A stretch of DNA of 64,000 nucleotides, taken from positions 37,836 through 101,835 of the forward strand of contig NZ_LZHQ01000009.1 of assembly GCF_001690655.1 (NCBI RefSeq). Reading direction: 5' to 3'. Both the position numbers and the translations under genes were made by a program. Shown here one piece after another: positions 1 through 9,662 of the stretch. This DNA comes from Gilliamella sp. Occ3-1 (lineage in GTDB: Bacteria > Pseudomonadota > Gammaproteobacteria > Enterobacterales > Orbaceae). How positions within the stretch are numbered: position 1 is the first letter of the stretch; each line of letters begins with the position of its first letter. The notes beneath the pieces were generated by a model, which saw nothing but the letters and a program-made list of their open reading frames with translations, was not told where the DNA came from and ran no database searches.

Positions 1-871
1 CTATTGGTAGGTGTTCTAATGATGGAATCACTCCAGGCAAAGTATTTAAAGGACTTTTATGCGGCATAGCTTTACCAAAATCAGGAATTGCATAAATTAG
101 CGCCTGAGTATAAGGATGATAAGGCGATTTAATTAAATCTTTACTATCAGCGACTTCAACTGTCTGTCCACAATATAAAACATTGATACGATCAGTCCAT
201 CTGGTAACCATTTGCAGATCATGACTAATAAATAAGATAGTGGTACCCACATTTTGATTCATACTAGCTAGCAACCTAAAAATTTGTGCTTCAGTAGTTG
301 CTTCCATCGCATTTGTCGGCTCATCAGCAATAAGTAGCTTAGGCTGATTAGCTAACGCAATTGCAATCATGACTTTTTGACATTCACCTTCAGTCAATTC
401 AAACGGATAAGATTTTAATATCTCCTTATGATTCTTAATTCCTACCCGATGCAATAACTCAATCGCTCGATGTTTACGCCAAAATAACCTTTGCCACCAA
501 TGCCCCTTAAATGTCCTTCTTGGAATTGCACTAATTAATTGTTGTCCTACTTTCATGGAAGGATCTAAGCAAGATTGTGGTTCTTGGAATATCATCGATA
601 TATTGGCACTAATGACTTTTCGGCGCTGTCTAGGAGTGAGTTTAAGTAAATCAATGTCATTAAAATAAAATCGATCAGCTGAAATCTTCCAATTATGATT
701 AGTCACACCTAAAATAGCTTTAGCGATAAGGCTTTTTCCTGATCCTGACTCACCAACTAAACCTCGAATTTCACCTTCTGACAACTTTAAATTTACGCGA
801 TCAATTGCGCGCAAAAGACCATCTGGTGTAATAAACTCAATGGTTAAATTACGAATATCTAATAATGCCAT
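1..871 (-). CDS. sapD: Peptide ABC transporter ATP-binding protein SapD (partial, 3' end outside window)
   Basis: This is the ATPase of the Sap uptake system, implicated in antimicrobial peptide resistance and, in E. coli, in Trk potassium uptake. About 290 N-terminal residues are present of roughly 330; the C-terminus runs off the left edge. The start ATG lies 2 bases after the sapC stop. Walker A GESGSGKS is at residues 40-47. The ABC signature is LTEGECQK, the degenerate form typical of SapD, and Walker B reads [12 protein letters not shown]. The frame was read directly from the reverse strand. Similarity to E. coli SapD is high throughout, including the [13 protein letters not shown] region near the end. 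Gene order sapB-sapC-sapD is conserved. Confidence 0.93.
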   Translation of the reverse strand, partial: MALLDIRNLTIEFITPDGLLRAIDRVNLKLSEGEIRGLVGESGSGKSLIAKAILGVTNHNWKISADRFYFNDIDLLKLTPRQRRKVISANISMIFQEPQSCLDPSMKVGQQLISAIPRRTFKGHWWQRLFWRKHRAIELLHRVGIKNHKEILKSYPFELTEGECQKVMIAIALANQPKLLIADEPTNAMEATTEAQIFRLLASMNQNVGTTILFISHDLQMVTRWTDRINVLYCGQTVEVADSKDLIKSPYHPYTQALIYAIPDFGKAMPHKSPLNTLPGVIPSLEHLPI

Positions 872-873
872 AA

Positions 874-1734
874 TTAAGTTCCTGCTCGACGGCCATATAA
901 TCCAAAATTGAATAAATAAACCAAAATAATTGTAGCAGAAACTGCAATTCCCGGAGATAAAAAGGCTAAATAATTAGTTGCAATGATATCTTTCATTTGA
1001 AACATCATCATACCTAAATCTGGTCGAGAAATATCATTTGCAAAACCTAAAAAAGTTATGGTAGTAATAGCTAAAATAATCGAACCAAATAGCGAAACAA
1101 TTTCAGTCAAATAAATAGGTAAAATATTAGGTAAAATATAATGATTAAAAATTGCCAAGGAAGATAAACCATCAAGCCTATAGGCCGTAATATACGTTTT
1201 ATTCCATTCATTGATAGCACGCTGATGAATATTATAAATAAAGCGTGGCGTATAAGATAACCCTATTATCAATAAAATATTAGTAATGTCATCTTCTAAT
1301 AATAAGCTAATCACAATCACACCAAGTAACGGTGGTACTACCATAAAAAATTTAAAAACAAATAATATAAAAGGGCGCATAAATGATATAAAAAACATTA
1401 AGTAATTAATTAGCCCACCAATGACAGCCACATAAAAAACCGCCTTTAATGTCATTGACATGGTTGAACGATAACCAATTAACAAATAACCAAAAATATC
1501 TTGTCCTTTAGCATTTGTACCTAATATATGATTAATATCACCATTAGACCACCAAGCAGGTGGTAATGAAGTTGGGTAAATAGGGTTTAAATGAGCATGA
1601 AAGAACCATTTGGTTGATAATGCCACAAATGAGATCGCTAATATGCCATAAAAGCCAACAATTAAGTAAAGATTGCTATGCAACCGATTAAAGCTTAAAT
1701 TAACATTTTTAAGCAATCTTGCTTGCCTAGACAT
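874..1734 (-). CDS. sapC: Peptide ABC transporter permease SapC
   Basis: Inner-membrane permease of the DppC/OppC type, 286 residues (E. coli SapC about 296). The N-terminal helix spans about residues 24-45, followed by a periplasmic loop and then the transmembrane domain. The ATPase-coupling EAA loop is recognisable around residues 180-205, ending in the HYILPN segment. It should pair with SapB to form the pore and with SapD on the cytoplasmic side. Its start overlaps the sapB stop by 8 bases and its stop lies 2 bases before sapD, so the three genes are translationally coupled. Confidence 0.92.
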   Translation of the reverse strand: MSRQARLLKNVNLSFNRLHSNLYLIVGFYGILAISFVALSTKWFFHAHLNPIYPTSLPPAWWSNGDINHILGTNAKGQDIFGYLLIGYRSTMSMTLKAVFYVAVIGGLINYLMFFISFMRPFILFVFKFFMVVPPLLGVIVISLLLEDDITNILLIIGLSYTPRFIYNIHQRAINEWNKTYITAYRLDGLSSLAIFNHYILPNILPIYLTEIVSLFGSIILAITTITFLGFANDISRPDLGMMMFQMKDIIATNYLAFLSPGIAVSATIILVYLFNFGLYGRRAGT

Positions 1735-2662
1735 AATGTTCCTTATGACGTAAAGGATAAATAACTACCGCTGAAATTTCGCCCAATAACGTTAACAAAC
1801 TGATGACAGTGCCACAGGCTAAAATGGCAATAGAAATAACAAAATAATTATGATGATGATAAGCAAGCATCACCCATTGCCCTAATCCTACTCGATTAAA
1901 TAAAATTTCAATTACCATAGTTGAAAAAAGTAGTGTTGTCGTATTATAAGTCAGCTGTGGAATAGTCGCGGGAATGGAATTAGGTAATAAATGGCGGCGT
2001 AAAATTTTGAACGGCGAGCGCTCACGAATAATTGCCATTTTAATAAAATTCTGTCGTGATATATTTCTTACATTCTGGCTAACAAGTTGAATAGTCATAA
2101 TGCTTGGTTGAATAGCTAAAATAATGATTGGCAAAAACAAATAGTGAAGTTGACCCAATATCATATGCCATTTACCTATTTTTGATGAAATCAAAAGATC
2201 CAATAACGAAGTTCCAGCTATTGATGGCGATACATCAAAATTTATCGATATCAACCAAGTTGGCGATAACCAATACATAACGATAATAACAACCATAACT
2301 ATAGGGCAAGAATACAATGATAAAGATCCTAAACGGATAATATTATTTAACCAATGAATATTACTAAGTCCAAGAAAAATTCCCAATGGCAATCCAATCA
2401 GTAAAGCAACGAATAAAGCGAGAATACACAGTTCAAATGTAGCCAATAATATATGGAAAAACGGTACTGCTTCTCCAGTTAACAATCTGAATTGACCTTG
2501 CGGTAACTGTTTAAAAAAAGCACTGTAGGCATCCAAAAAGCTTAAATTATTAATATTAAATGTTGAGTGAGGGCTAAAATAAACTAAACAAAAACTGATC
2601 TGAGCTAATACGCAGATAATAAACAAAAACGTTACTATTTTTTTGAAAATATAGATAATCAT
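1727..2662 (-). CDS. sapB: Peptide ABC transporter permease SapB
   Basis: Inner-membrane permease of the DppB type, 311 residues (E. coli about 321). An N-terminal transmembrane helix lies at about residues 7-28, then a periplasmic section and the BPD_transp domain. The EAA loop is near residues 205-235 and ends in RRHLLPN. It is the first sap gene here: in E. coli and Haemophilus the periplasmic binding protein gene sapA precedes it, but here only 73 bases separate sapB from rne. The binding protein must be encoded elsewhere or be missing. The sapB-sapC overlap supports a sapBCD transcript. Confidence 0.92.
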   Translation of the reverse strand: MIIYIFKKIVTFLFIICVLAQISFCLVYFSPHSTFNINNLSFLDAYSAFFKQLPQGQFRLLTGEAVPFFHILLATFELCILALFVALLIGLPLGIFLGLSNIHWLNNIIRLGSLSLYSCPIVMVVIIVMYWLSPTWLISINFDVSPSIAGTSLLDLLISSKIGKWHMILGQLHYLFLPIIILAIQPSIMTIQLVSQNVRNISRQNFIKMAIIRERSPFKILRRHLLPNSIPATIPQLTYNTTTLLFSTMVIEILFNRVGLGQWVMLAYHHHNYFVISIAILACGTVISLLTLLGEISAVVIYPLRHKEHYV

Positions 2663-2690
2663 TGTTTATCTTTATCGCTATTATAATTAA

Positions 2691-2728
2691 TTAAAACACG
2701 GCGACATAAACACACTACCGTGTTTTAA
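2691..2728 (-). terminator. Hairpin between rne and sapB
   Basis: Perfect 11-bp inverted repeat TTAAAACACGG / CCGTGTTTTAA with a 16-base loop, directly after the rne stop. The sequence past the stem is AT-rich rather than a clean T run, so termination may be partial and some sapBCD transcription could come from rne read-through. Confidence 0.55.
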
Positions 2729-2735
2729 TCTATTT

Positions 2736-5438
2736 TTATTGATTGTCCGGTATTACTGGTTTACTTGCTGCAGCATAAGCATGATCCTGAGCACTTAAAC
2801 CACCAGCATTACCTTTACCTTCAAAATGATAGTCCAATTCTTCACGCGATTTTATTCCGACATCAGAAGTCACATATTCTGGTGCAGGAGCTTTAGTCAT
2901 CGCTGAAGAAGAATAACCTATTGAGTGTAAATCATTGCTTACCAGATCAATATAATTACCATTTTGCTCACTAACGTTAAAATCCTCTTGAGCACTTACA
3001 AATAACGGAGCTTTTGATACCTCATCAACATTAGCAGTATCAGTACTATTTACATCTTCCTCATTTTTAACAATAACAGGAAGTAAAAGCGATGGAATGA
3101 CAGGTACCACATTATTTTGCTCTTCATTAGTTATTTGACTGTAATCAACAACAACGCGACCTAAAGCTAATTCCAATGATGCTGCGGCAAACGGTAATGG
3201 CATTGGAGACTGTTTTAGTTCTACATTACGAACACGACGTTTATTACGTTGGCCATTCATTCGTAAATGTCTTGAAGTACGACGCTGACGTTTCGGTTGA
3301 ATTTCTGATACAATATTGTCCTCAGCTGATTCTGAAACAATAATAGGTAATAATAAAGAAGGAATAACAACTCGTTCTAGTTCAGTTTGCACCATAGCCA
3401 TGGCATTACTATTTTTCACACGAACACTTTTAGTTAATGTTCGTTGTTGACGCCTTGGCTTAGCTTCACGCAGTTTTGGTTGTACCTCTTCATCGACAAC
3501 CCTATCTGCCTTAAGATTATTTTCGGGGGTTACTAAATTAGTATTTGAATTACTATTTTGTTTAGCTCTGCGATTATTATTTCGACTTGATTCTTTAACC
3601 TCATTAGTATTGCCTACGGCAACAACATTACCATTATTAGCTGCATTGTTATTTCGGTTATTACGTTGACGTCGATTGTTTGAACGTTGATTATCCCGTC
3701 TTTTGGTCGATCTTGTTTTAACTTCTGGCTGAGGTTCTACTTTTTCAGTAACAAACAGTTTACGTAATTTACCAAATAACCCACTAAACAGACCATCTGA
3801 TTTTTTAGTTTTTAACTCTACCTTTTCTTTTGGTGTTGCACATGCTTCAACTTTAGGACCTGATAATACAGCTTGTTCAACAATAACTTCAACAGCTTGT
3901 TGCTCTTCTTCCTCTTCCTCAAGTTCACGAATCAATTTTGGAAGATTATAGCTCAGCACATCTGTTTCTTCTCCTCTACGCTTACGAATCACCTTATACA
4001 ATGGGGTTTCCATCTCTTCATCGCCAGCAATCACAATTTTGACATCAGGATGCATGCTTTCAATATTTGTGATAGCACGACGTTTTTCGTTGAGTAAATA
4101 GCTTGCTATTGGCACAGGAACAATGACATCGATTTGTACTGTATTATCTTTCATTGCTTCTTCTTGAATCAATCGAAGAATAGATAAAGACAATGAATTA
4201 TTGTCCCGAACTGTACCTGTACCTTGACAACGAGGACAAATATGATGCGTTGCTTCACGTAATGATGGGCTTAAACGTTGGCGCGACATTTCAAGTAGAC
4301 CAAAGCGTGAAATTCGCGTAGTTTGAATTCGTGCACGATCGGTTTTCATCGCTTCTTTTAAGCGATTTTCTACCTCTCGCTGATTGCGGACCGGTGTCAT
4401 ATCAATAAAATCGATAACAATCAAACCACCTAAATCGCGTAAACGTAGTTGACGAGCTATTTCTTCGGCTGCTTCAAGGTTAGTATTAAATGCTGTTTCT
4501 TCAATATCACTACCACGAATGGATTTAGCCGAGTTAATATCGATTGCTGTAAGCGCTTCTGTGGCATCAATAACAATTGAACCACCAGAAGGTAAGCGAA
4601 CTTCTCGCTGAAATGCCGACTCAATCTGCCCCTCAATTTGGAAATGATTAAATAATGGCACATCACCCTCATAAAGCTTTAAGCGACTGATATACTCAAC
4701 ACGTCCCAAATCAGCTAAACGTTTTTTAGCAATCTCAAGTACTTTAGAATTATCAATTAAAATATCACCAACATCATCACGCAAATAATCACGAAACGCG
4801 CGAGTAATGATATCACTTTCTTTATGAATCAAACTTGGTGCAGGATGTTTTTTTGCTTCGTTTTGAATTGCTGTCCAATAGTTAACTAATGCATCTAAAT
4901 CTTGTTGCAACTCCTCTTGGCTTTTACCAACGCCCGCCGTTCTAGCTATAACGCCCATACCTTTTGGCTTTTCAATTGCATCAATAATACGTTTAAGATC
5001 TGCTCTTTCCTCACCTTCTATACGGCGTGAAACACCACCAGCACGAGGATCATTAGGCATCAATACCAAATAGCTACCAGCTAAACTAATATAGGTAGTT
5101 AAAGCCGCACCTTTTTTGCCACGAATCTCTTTTTCAATTTGGATAAGGACTTCTTGACCTTCCTGTAGATGTTTAATACTACGACGACCAGAAATATTAG
5201 ATGGGAAATAGCTTTCAGCAATCTCTTTTAAAGGTAAGAAACCATCACGCTCACCACCATACGAAACAAAAGCGGCTTCTAAACTTGGATTAATTTTAGT
5301 GATTTTACCTTTATAAATATTCGCTTTCTTTTGTTCATGCCCAAGGCTTTCGATATCTAAATCATACAATCGTTGACCATCAACAAGCGCAACTCGCAGC
5401 TCTTCTTGCTGGGTTGCATTGATTAGCATTCTTTTCAT
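2736..5438 (-). CDS. rne: Ribonuclease E
   Basis: Essential endoribonuclease and degradosome scaffold, 900 residues (E. coli 1061). The catalytic half is nearly colinear with E. coli: S1 domain from about residue 35, DNase I-like segment with VIDATEALTAIDIN, GLIVIDFIDM with its metal-binding aspartate, and the Zn-link CPRCQG near residue 404. The C-terminal half is shorter and Arg/Asn-rich. It retains an amphipathic membrane-targeting segment (GLFSGLFGKLRKLF), an SPMPL...SLELALGR segment near residues 744-762 that I associate with the E. coli enolase-recognition region, and a C-terminal APAPEYV...FEGKGNAGG motif like the PNPase-binding tail. A VIPSLLLPxIV motif occurs twice, at about residues 691-701 and 780-790. 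Confidence 0.97.
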   Translation of the reverse strand: MKRMLINATQQEELRVALVDGQRLYDLDIESLGHEQKKANIYKGKITKINPSLEAAFVSYGGERDGFLPLKEIAESYFPSNISGRRSIKHLQEGQEVLIQIEKEIRGKKGAALTTYISLAGSYLVLMPNDPRAGGVSRRIEGEERADLKRIIDAIEKPKGMGVIARTAGVGKSQEELQQDLDALVNYWTAIQNEAKKHPAPSLIHKESDIITRAFRDYLRDDVGDILIDNSKVLEIAKKRLADLGRVEYISRLKLYEGDVPLFNHFQIEGQIESAFQREVRLPSGGSIVIDATEALTAIDINSAKSIRGSDIEETAFNTNLEAAEEIARQLRLRDLGGLIVIDFIDMTPVRNQREVENRLKEAMKTDRARIQTTRISRFGLLEMSRQRLSPSLREATHHICPRCQGTGTVRDNNSLSLSILRLIQEEAMKDNTVQIDVIVPVPIASYLLNEKRRAITNIESMHPDVKIVIAGDEEMETPLYKVIRKRRGEETDVLSYNLPKLIRELEEEEEEQQAVEVIVEQAVLSGPKVEACATPKEKVELKTKKSDGLFSGLFGKLRKLFVTEKVEPQPEVKTRSTKRRDNQRSNNRRQRNNRNNNAANNGNVVAVGNTNEVKESSRNNNRRAKQNSNSNTNLVTPENNLKADRVVDEEVQPKLREAKPRRQQRTLTKSVRVKNSNAMAMVQTELERVVIPSLLLPIIVSESAEDNIVSEIQPKRQRRTSRHLRMNGQRNKRRVRNVELKQSPMPLPFAAASLELALGRVVVDYSQITNEEQNNVVPVIPSLLLPVIVKNEEDVNSTDTANVDEVSKAPLFVSAQEDFNVSEQNGNYIDLVSNDLHSIGYSSSAMTKAPAPEYVTSDVGIKSREELDYHFEGKGNAGGLSAQDHAYAAASKPVIPDNQ

Positions 5439-5712
5439 TATTCTACACTCTTGATTAATCTTAATTAACAGTTAGGTAGAATCTTATTATTGATAAGTGA
5501 TTATTTTAACAATGATGAATAATGGTACTTAACTAAATATTGGTATACAGCATTCATTATTTTATTTCTGTTATTTTTGTTATTATTTTATGTGAACCTG
5601 ACACCGCTTACACAACATTAATATAATACATTAAGCAAAATGCTAAATTAAAAGCACTAAATACTTTAAAAAAACCTAATTATATAATTTATCGACACTA
5701 TTAATGTAGATA

Positions 5713-5749
5713 ATTTGCAAACCTTTGTGTCTTACCGGCTTTAGCAAAT
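5713..5749 (-). promoter_or_regulatory. Conserved-looking hairpin in the rne leader
   Basis: ATTTGC and GCAAAT arms close a loop containing AAAGCCGG and AAGACACAAAGG on the minus strand, about 275-310 bases before the rne start. E. coli rne has a 361-base autoregulatory 5' UTR whose hairpin is bound by RNase E. Position and composition suggest an equivalent element; the match to the rne5 family is from memory. Confidence 0.4.
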
Positions 5750-6010
5750 AAACTAAATCTTTATGCAATTGTTTAAAATAAACATATTATCTAATTATAA
5801 TGATTCTACTTACGCTATTTTATTTTTACAAACTGTAATGTCTAACGCCATTGCTGCATTACAAGGATAAAATTATCCGCCACTATTATTAACGTTTCAG
5901 TCAAGGATAGCAAGTAAATTAAACTGACTATTTTACAATCAGTTAAAAATTCATTTTTGACTACATTCAACTAGCTTTAACCACAAGATAAATAAATTAT
6001 TTAATTTGCT

Positions 6011-6060
6011 TAAATTTTTATATTAAAACACCTAGTTACCGGAAACTTTTTTATAAAATT
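6011..6060. repeat. Dispersed ~50-bp intergenic repeat, copy 1
   Basis: Core reads TATTAAAACACCTAGTTACC followed by GGAAACTTTTTTATAAAATT. It aligns with copies at 17640-17688 and 57030-57078. It lies in the rne/syd divergent region. The shared core is about 40 bases, with AAAAC and GTTTT-like arms that could form a weak hairpin. Confidence 0.55.
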
Positions 6061-6180
6061 TTTTTACTAATTATTTCATTACTTAAAAATAAAACGCCGA
6101 TGTAATTATGCATAACAAATCCTAATCAGTATAATTACAATAAAATGACATTATAATTTAAATATAGGATATATCTGTTT

Positions 6181-6714
6181 ATGAACTCTGCCAATAAAAT
6201 TGCCTTACTTAATTTTACTACTCGTTGGATTGAGCAATTCAAATACGCACCACAAAGCGAAGAACTACATGCCATCCCCTCGCCTTGTATTTTAAAAACT
6301 GACCATCTCACGGTATTTTGGCAACCATTCTTATTAGAACCGCCAAGAGATCTCTCGATTGTTGAACAAGTTATTGGTATCATTTTACATCCATCTGCTC
6401 ACATTTTTTATGGTACACAATATGCAGGCAATATGACGGCTAAATTTACCGACACACATTTAACCTTAATTCAAGCATGGAACGATGATGACTTTTCAAC
6501 TTTAGAACAAAATTTAATAGCTCATTTATCCCAACAAAAAAGATTAAAACGAACACCAACCATTTTTATAGCTACAACGGATGACAGCACAAAAATAATT
6601 TCATTAAACAATTTAACGGGCGAAATAGTAAAAGAGGACTTAATTACAGGAGAACTAACGACATTAACTAATGATTTGATTTCATTTTTTAATCAACTTA
6701 CAGTTTTTCAGTAA
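6181..6714 (+). CDS. syd: SecY-interacting protein Syd
   Basis: Syd is a cytoplasmic protein that binds SecY and helps monitor assembly of the SecYEG translocon. Length 177 residues against 181 in E. coli. Family segments visible are SEELHAIPSPCIL (about 21-35), FWQPF, the IHPS/HIFYGTQYAG block and LTLIQAWNDDDF, then the QKRLKRTPTIFIAT and SLNNLTGEIVKE segments. An AGGA sequence lies about a dozen bases before the ATG. It is transcribed divergently from rne and is probably monocistronic, followed by aspC with its own promoter. Confidence 0.92.
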   Translation: MNSANKIALLNFTTRWIEQFKYAPQSEELHAIPSPCILKTDHLTVFWQPFLLEPPRDLSIVEQVIGIILHPSAHIFYGTQYAGNMTAKFTDTHLTLIQAWNDDDFSTLEQNLIAHLSQQKRLKRTPTIFIATTDDSTKIISLNNLTGEIVKEDLITGELTTLTNDLISFFNQLTVFQ

Positions 6715-6771
6715 CTATAAGAAAGTTAAAAATGTTTACAAAAATCTATTTTTTCGTATACCTATTTGAAA

Positions 6772-6801
6772 TTGTAACTTACAAAATAATGTGTATATAA
6801 T
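6772..6801 (+). promoter_or_regulatory. Sigma-70-like promoter of aspC
   Basis: TTGTAA (6772-6777) and a perfect TATAAT (6796-6801), separated by 18 bases, about 33 bases before the aspC start. Confidence 0.55.
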
Positions 6802-6833
6802 GCAGTAATAATAATCAATTAAATAGGTGGATT

Positions 6834-8009
6834 ATGTTTGAAAATTTGACAGCAGCGCCAACCGATCCCATTTTAGGGCTAGCTGACCTTTATAATAAAG
6901 ATGAACGCACCAATAAAATTAACTTAAGCGTCGGTATTTATAAAGATGATACGACAAAAACCCCTATTTTAGAAAGTGTAAAAAAAGCAGAGCATTTGTT
7001 ACTAAATGACGAAATCACCAAAAGTTATTTCCCTATTGACGGTCTAAAATCTTTCAATATCGCAACGCAAATTTTGCTTTTTGGTAGTGAAAATGAACGA
7101 GCAAGAACTGCACAATCCCCCGGAGGAACAGGGGCTTTACGCATTATGGCAGACTTTTTAGCTCGTCGAACCAAAATAAAACGAGTTTGGGTAAGTAATC
7201 CAACTTGGCCAAATCATCGTAGTGTATTCCAAATGGCAGGCCTTGAAGTACGCGAATACTATTATTACAGTGCACAAACGCACACTCTTGATTTTGATGC
7301 TATGATGAGTAGCTTAAATCAAGTTGCCGCTGGCGAAGCGGTATTATTCCATGGATGTTGTCATAACCCAACGGGTATCGATCCAACTCCAGAACAATGG
7401 CAAGCTATATCGGATCTTGCCTTAGAAAATGGTTGGTTACCACTGTTTGATTTAGCTTATCAAGGCTTTGGACAAGGTATAGAAGAAGATGTTTATGGGT
7501 TACGGTTATTTGCCAATAATCATCCAGAACTACTTATTGCAAGTTCATACTCTAAAAATTTCGGTTTATATAACGAACGAGTGGGAGCATTTACATTAAT
7601 TGCGGCAAATGCTGAAATTGCCGATCGAGCCTTTAGTCAAGTTAAAACAATTATTCGAGCTAATTACTCAAACCCTCCTGCCCATGGAGCTAAAATCGTC
7701 TCTTATATATTAAACAATGAAGAATTAAAAGAAGAGTGGATCGATGAATTAACAAGTATGCGTCAACGTATTCACCGCATGCGACAACTATTTGTAAAAA
7801 CCTTACAAGACAAAGGTGCAAATCAAGATTTTAGTTTTATTGCCAAACAAAATGGCATGTTTTCGTTCAGTGGCTTGAACGAAGAACAAGTGCTAAAATT
7901 ACGTAATGATTATGGCATCTACATCGTAAACTCAGGACGTATCAACGTGGCTGGTATGACATTAGATAACATGTCCAGACTTTGCGAATCAATTGTTGAA
8001 GTACTATAG
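6834..8009 (+). CDS. aspC: Aspartate aminotransferase
   Basis: PLP-dependent class I aminotransferase that interconverts aspartate/2-oxoglutarate and oxaloacetate/glutamate; 391 residues (E. coli AspC 396). The PLP lysine is K241 in [15 protein letters not shown]. The NPTG motif is at 178-181, SPGGTGALR at 95-103, and the substrate-carboxylate arginine is in NSGRINVAG near the C-terminus. It resembles AspC more than TyrB in the [10 protein letters not shown] and [11 protein letters not shown] segments, by memory. It has its own promoter upstream and a terminator hairpin at 8039-8065, so it is probably a single-gene unit. Confidence 0.93.
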   Translation: MFENLTAAPTDPILGLADLYNKDERTNKINLSVGIYKDDTTKTPILESVKKAEHLLLNDEITKSYFPIDGLKSFNIATQILLFGSENERARTAQSPGGTGALRIMADFLARRTKIKRVWVSNPTWPNHRSVFQMAGLEVREYYYYSAQTHTLDFDAMMSSLNQVAAGEAVLFHGCCHNPTGIDPTPEQWQAISDLALENGWLPLFDLAYQGFGQGIEEDVYGLRLFANNHPELLIASSYSKNFGLYNERVGAFTLIAANAEIADRAFSQVKTIIRANYSNPPAHGAKIVSYILNNEELKEEWIDELTSMRQRIHRMRQLFVKTLQDKGANQDFSFIAKQNGMFSFSGLNEEQVLKLRNDYGIYIVNSGRINVAGMTLDNMSRLCESIVEVL

Positions 8010-8038
8010 AAATTTTAATAATAAACAGTCATAACAAT

Positions 8039-8065
8039 AGAAACGCTCAATTAAAGGGTGTTTCT
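8039..8065 (+). terminator. aspC terminator hairpin
   Basis: AGAAACGCTC / GGGTGTTTCT stem (10 pairs including two G-U) with a 7-base loop, followed by a T-rich stretch. Confidence 0.6.
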
Positions 8066-8300
8066 ATTTACTCCTCCTTTAAATTTAATATGTTTTTTAC
8101 TATAAAAAAATATGCTTAGCTTTGGCATACATATCCTTATTAATCAAAAAGTATCCTAATGATTACTTACACCTCCTCCCTCTCTTATTAATATCTTATT
8201 CCATTTGATTATATCAATAGAAAAACAGATTATTAGACGATACTCCAATAATTACTAATAATTATTTAGTAGGATAGTAACAATTATTGAGGATAGTTTG

Positions 8301-9662
8301 GTGGTGTCACATATTTTAGATTTTTTAATTTTGGGCAATAACTTTGGTACTAATGAAATGAGAGCAATTTGGTCAGAGACAAATCGCTTGCAAAAACAGG
8401 TGGATGTCGAAGTTGCTTTAGCTAAAGCGGAAGGTAAGTTAGGTGTTATTCCAATTGAATCAGCCAATTCAATCATTTCCAAAGCCGATGCTTCTAAATT
8501 ATCAATTGAACAAATTGCCGAAGAAGCAGCTAAAGCCAAACATTCATTAATGTCAACAATTAATGCACTGCAAAAACAAGTCGGTGATGCAGGTCAATAT
8601 ATTCATTACGGCGCAACCACACAAGATATCGTCGATACTGCAACTGTTTTACAATTAAAACAAGCTTTTACTGTAATTGAACGTGATAGCAAACTAGTGG
8701 CACTAGAACTAAAACGTTTAGCCAAAAAGTATCAGTATTTACCCATGGTTGGACGAACCCATGGCATGCAGGCACTCCCCACAACCTTTGGTTTTAAACT
8801 TGCCGTATGGTTAGATGAATTTATTCGGCACTTACAACGTTTAAGTGAAATCAAACAACGAGTATTAGTCGGTAATATTAGTGGTGCAATTTGTACTTAT
8901 GCCTCAATGGGCAAGTTAGGACCACAAATTGAAACTCGTGCTTTAACAATACTGGGACTTAATATCCCTAATATCGGTTGGCAAGCAGCTCGTGACCGTT
9001 TTTCTGAATATGCATCAGTCATTGCGCTAATTAGTGGCACATTAGGTAAAATAGGCAATGAATTTTACAACTTAATGCGTACCGAAATTAACGAAGTTGA
9101 AGAACCGTTCTCGGAAGGAAAAATAGGCTCAACTACCATGCCACATAAACGCAACCCAGCGGCATTAGAAGGTTTAGCCAGTTTGACAGCTCCACTTTTA
9201 AAAAGCGTCGCGTTAATTCACGAATCAATGAAAGTTGAACATGAGCGCGATGCCATGAGTTGGCGAGCCGAATGGATCGCACTACCAGAAATTAATCTCT
9301 ATATTTCAGCGCAATTACACACAGCACTTGCAGTACTTAAAGGACTTAAAGTCAATGCTGACAAAATGTTGACCAATTTATCACTACAAAATGGTTTACT
9401 ACTATCTGAAAAAGTGATGTTTGAAATCGGCAAACGATTAGGTAAACAAACTGCACATAATTTAGTTTACCAAAGCGCCATGAAAGCATTTGAACAAAAT
9501 CGACCATTTAAAGATATATTATTAGAAGAACCACGTTTAAATAAAGAATTCACCGAATCCGAACTTGATGCTTGGTTAGATCCAATTAGCTATATTGGCT
9601 CTGCACCGGAAAAAGTAGCACAAGTTATTCAATATGCTGAACAGTGTGGAGTATTAGCATGA
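8301..9662 (+). CDS. PurB-like lyase of the aspartase/fumarase superfamily
   Basis: About 453 residues. Superfamily motifs in order are IHYGATTQD (about 101-109), GRTHGMQALPTTFG (about 151-164) and the signature GSTTMPHKRNP (about 276-286). These enzymes eliminate fumarate from succinyl adducts. It resembles the subgroup annotated adenylosuccinate lyase or carboxymuconate cycloisomerase rather than E. coli PurB. It sits with an acetyltransferase and amino-acid importer, not purine genes, so I infer a catabolic lyase, perhaps an S-(2-succino) lyase. In-frame TTG, GTG and GTG codons lie at 8298, 8301 and 8304; GAGGA at 8289-8293 fits GTG 8301 best. The stop overlaps the next ATG (ATGA). Confidence 0.85.
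   Translation: MVSHILDFLILGNNFGTNEMRAIWSETNRLQKQVDVEVALAKAEGKLGVIPIESANSIISKADASKLSIEQIAEEAAKAKHSLMSTINALQKQVGDAGQYIHYGATTQDIVDTATVLQLKQAFTVIERDSKLVALELKRLAKKYQYLPMVGRTHGMQALPTTFGFKLAVWLDEFIRHLQRLSEIKQRVLVGNISGAICTYASMGKLGPQIETRALTILGLNIPNIGWQAARDRFSEYASVIALISGTLGKIGNEFYNLMRTEINEVEEPFSEGKIGSTTMPHKRNPAALEGLASLTAPLLKSVALIHESMKVEHERDAMSWRAEWIALPEINLYISAQLHTALAVLKGLKVNADKMLTNLSLQNGLLLSEKVMFEIGKRLGKQTAHNLVYQSAMKAFEQNRPFKDILLEEPRLNKEFTESELDAWLDPISYIGSAPEKVAQVIQYAEQCGVLA

Larger units (their letters stand above)
5439..6180. other. Divergent rne / syd intergenic region
   Basis: 742 bases with no convincing coding frame. The rne-proximal half probably forms the long rne 5' leader (see the hairpin at 5713-5749). 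The syd-proximal half contains copy 1 of a dispersed repeat (6011-6060). The remainder is AT-rich with no gene that I can support. Confidence 0.6.

Noticed and set aside
3873..4097. 74-codon open frame on the plus strand
   Set aside because: Antisense to rne; Phe/Leu-rich composition mirrors the Glu/Lys-rich RNase E sequence.
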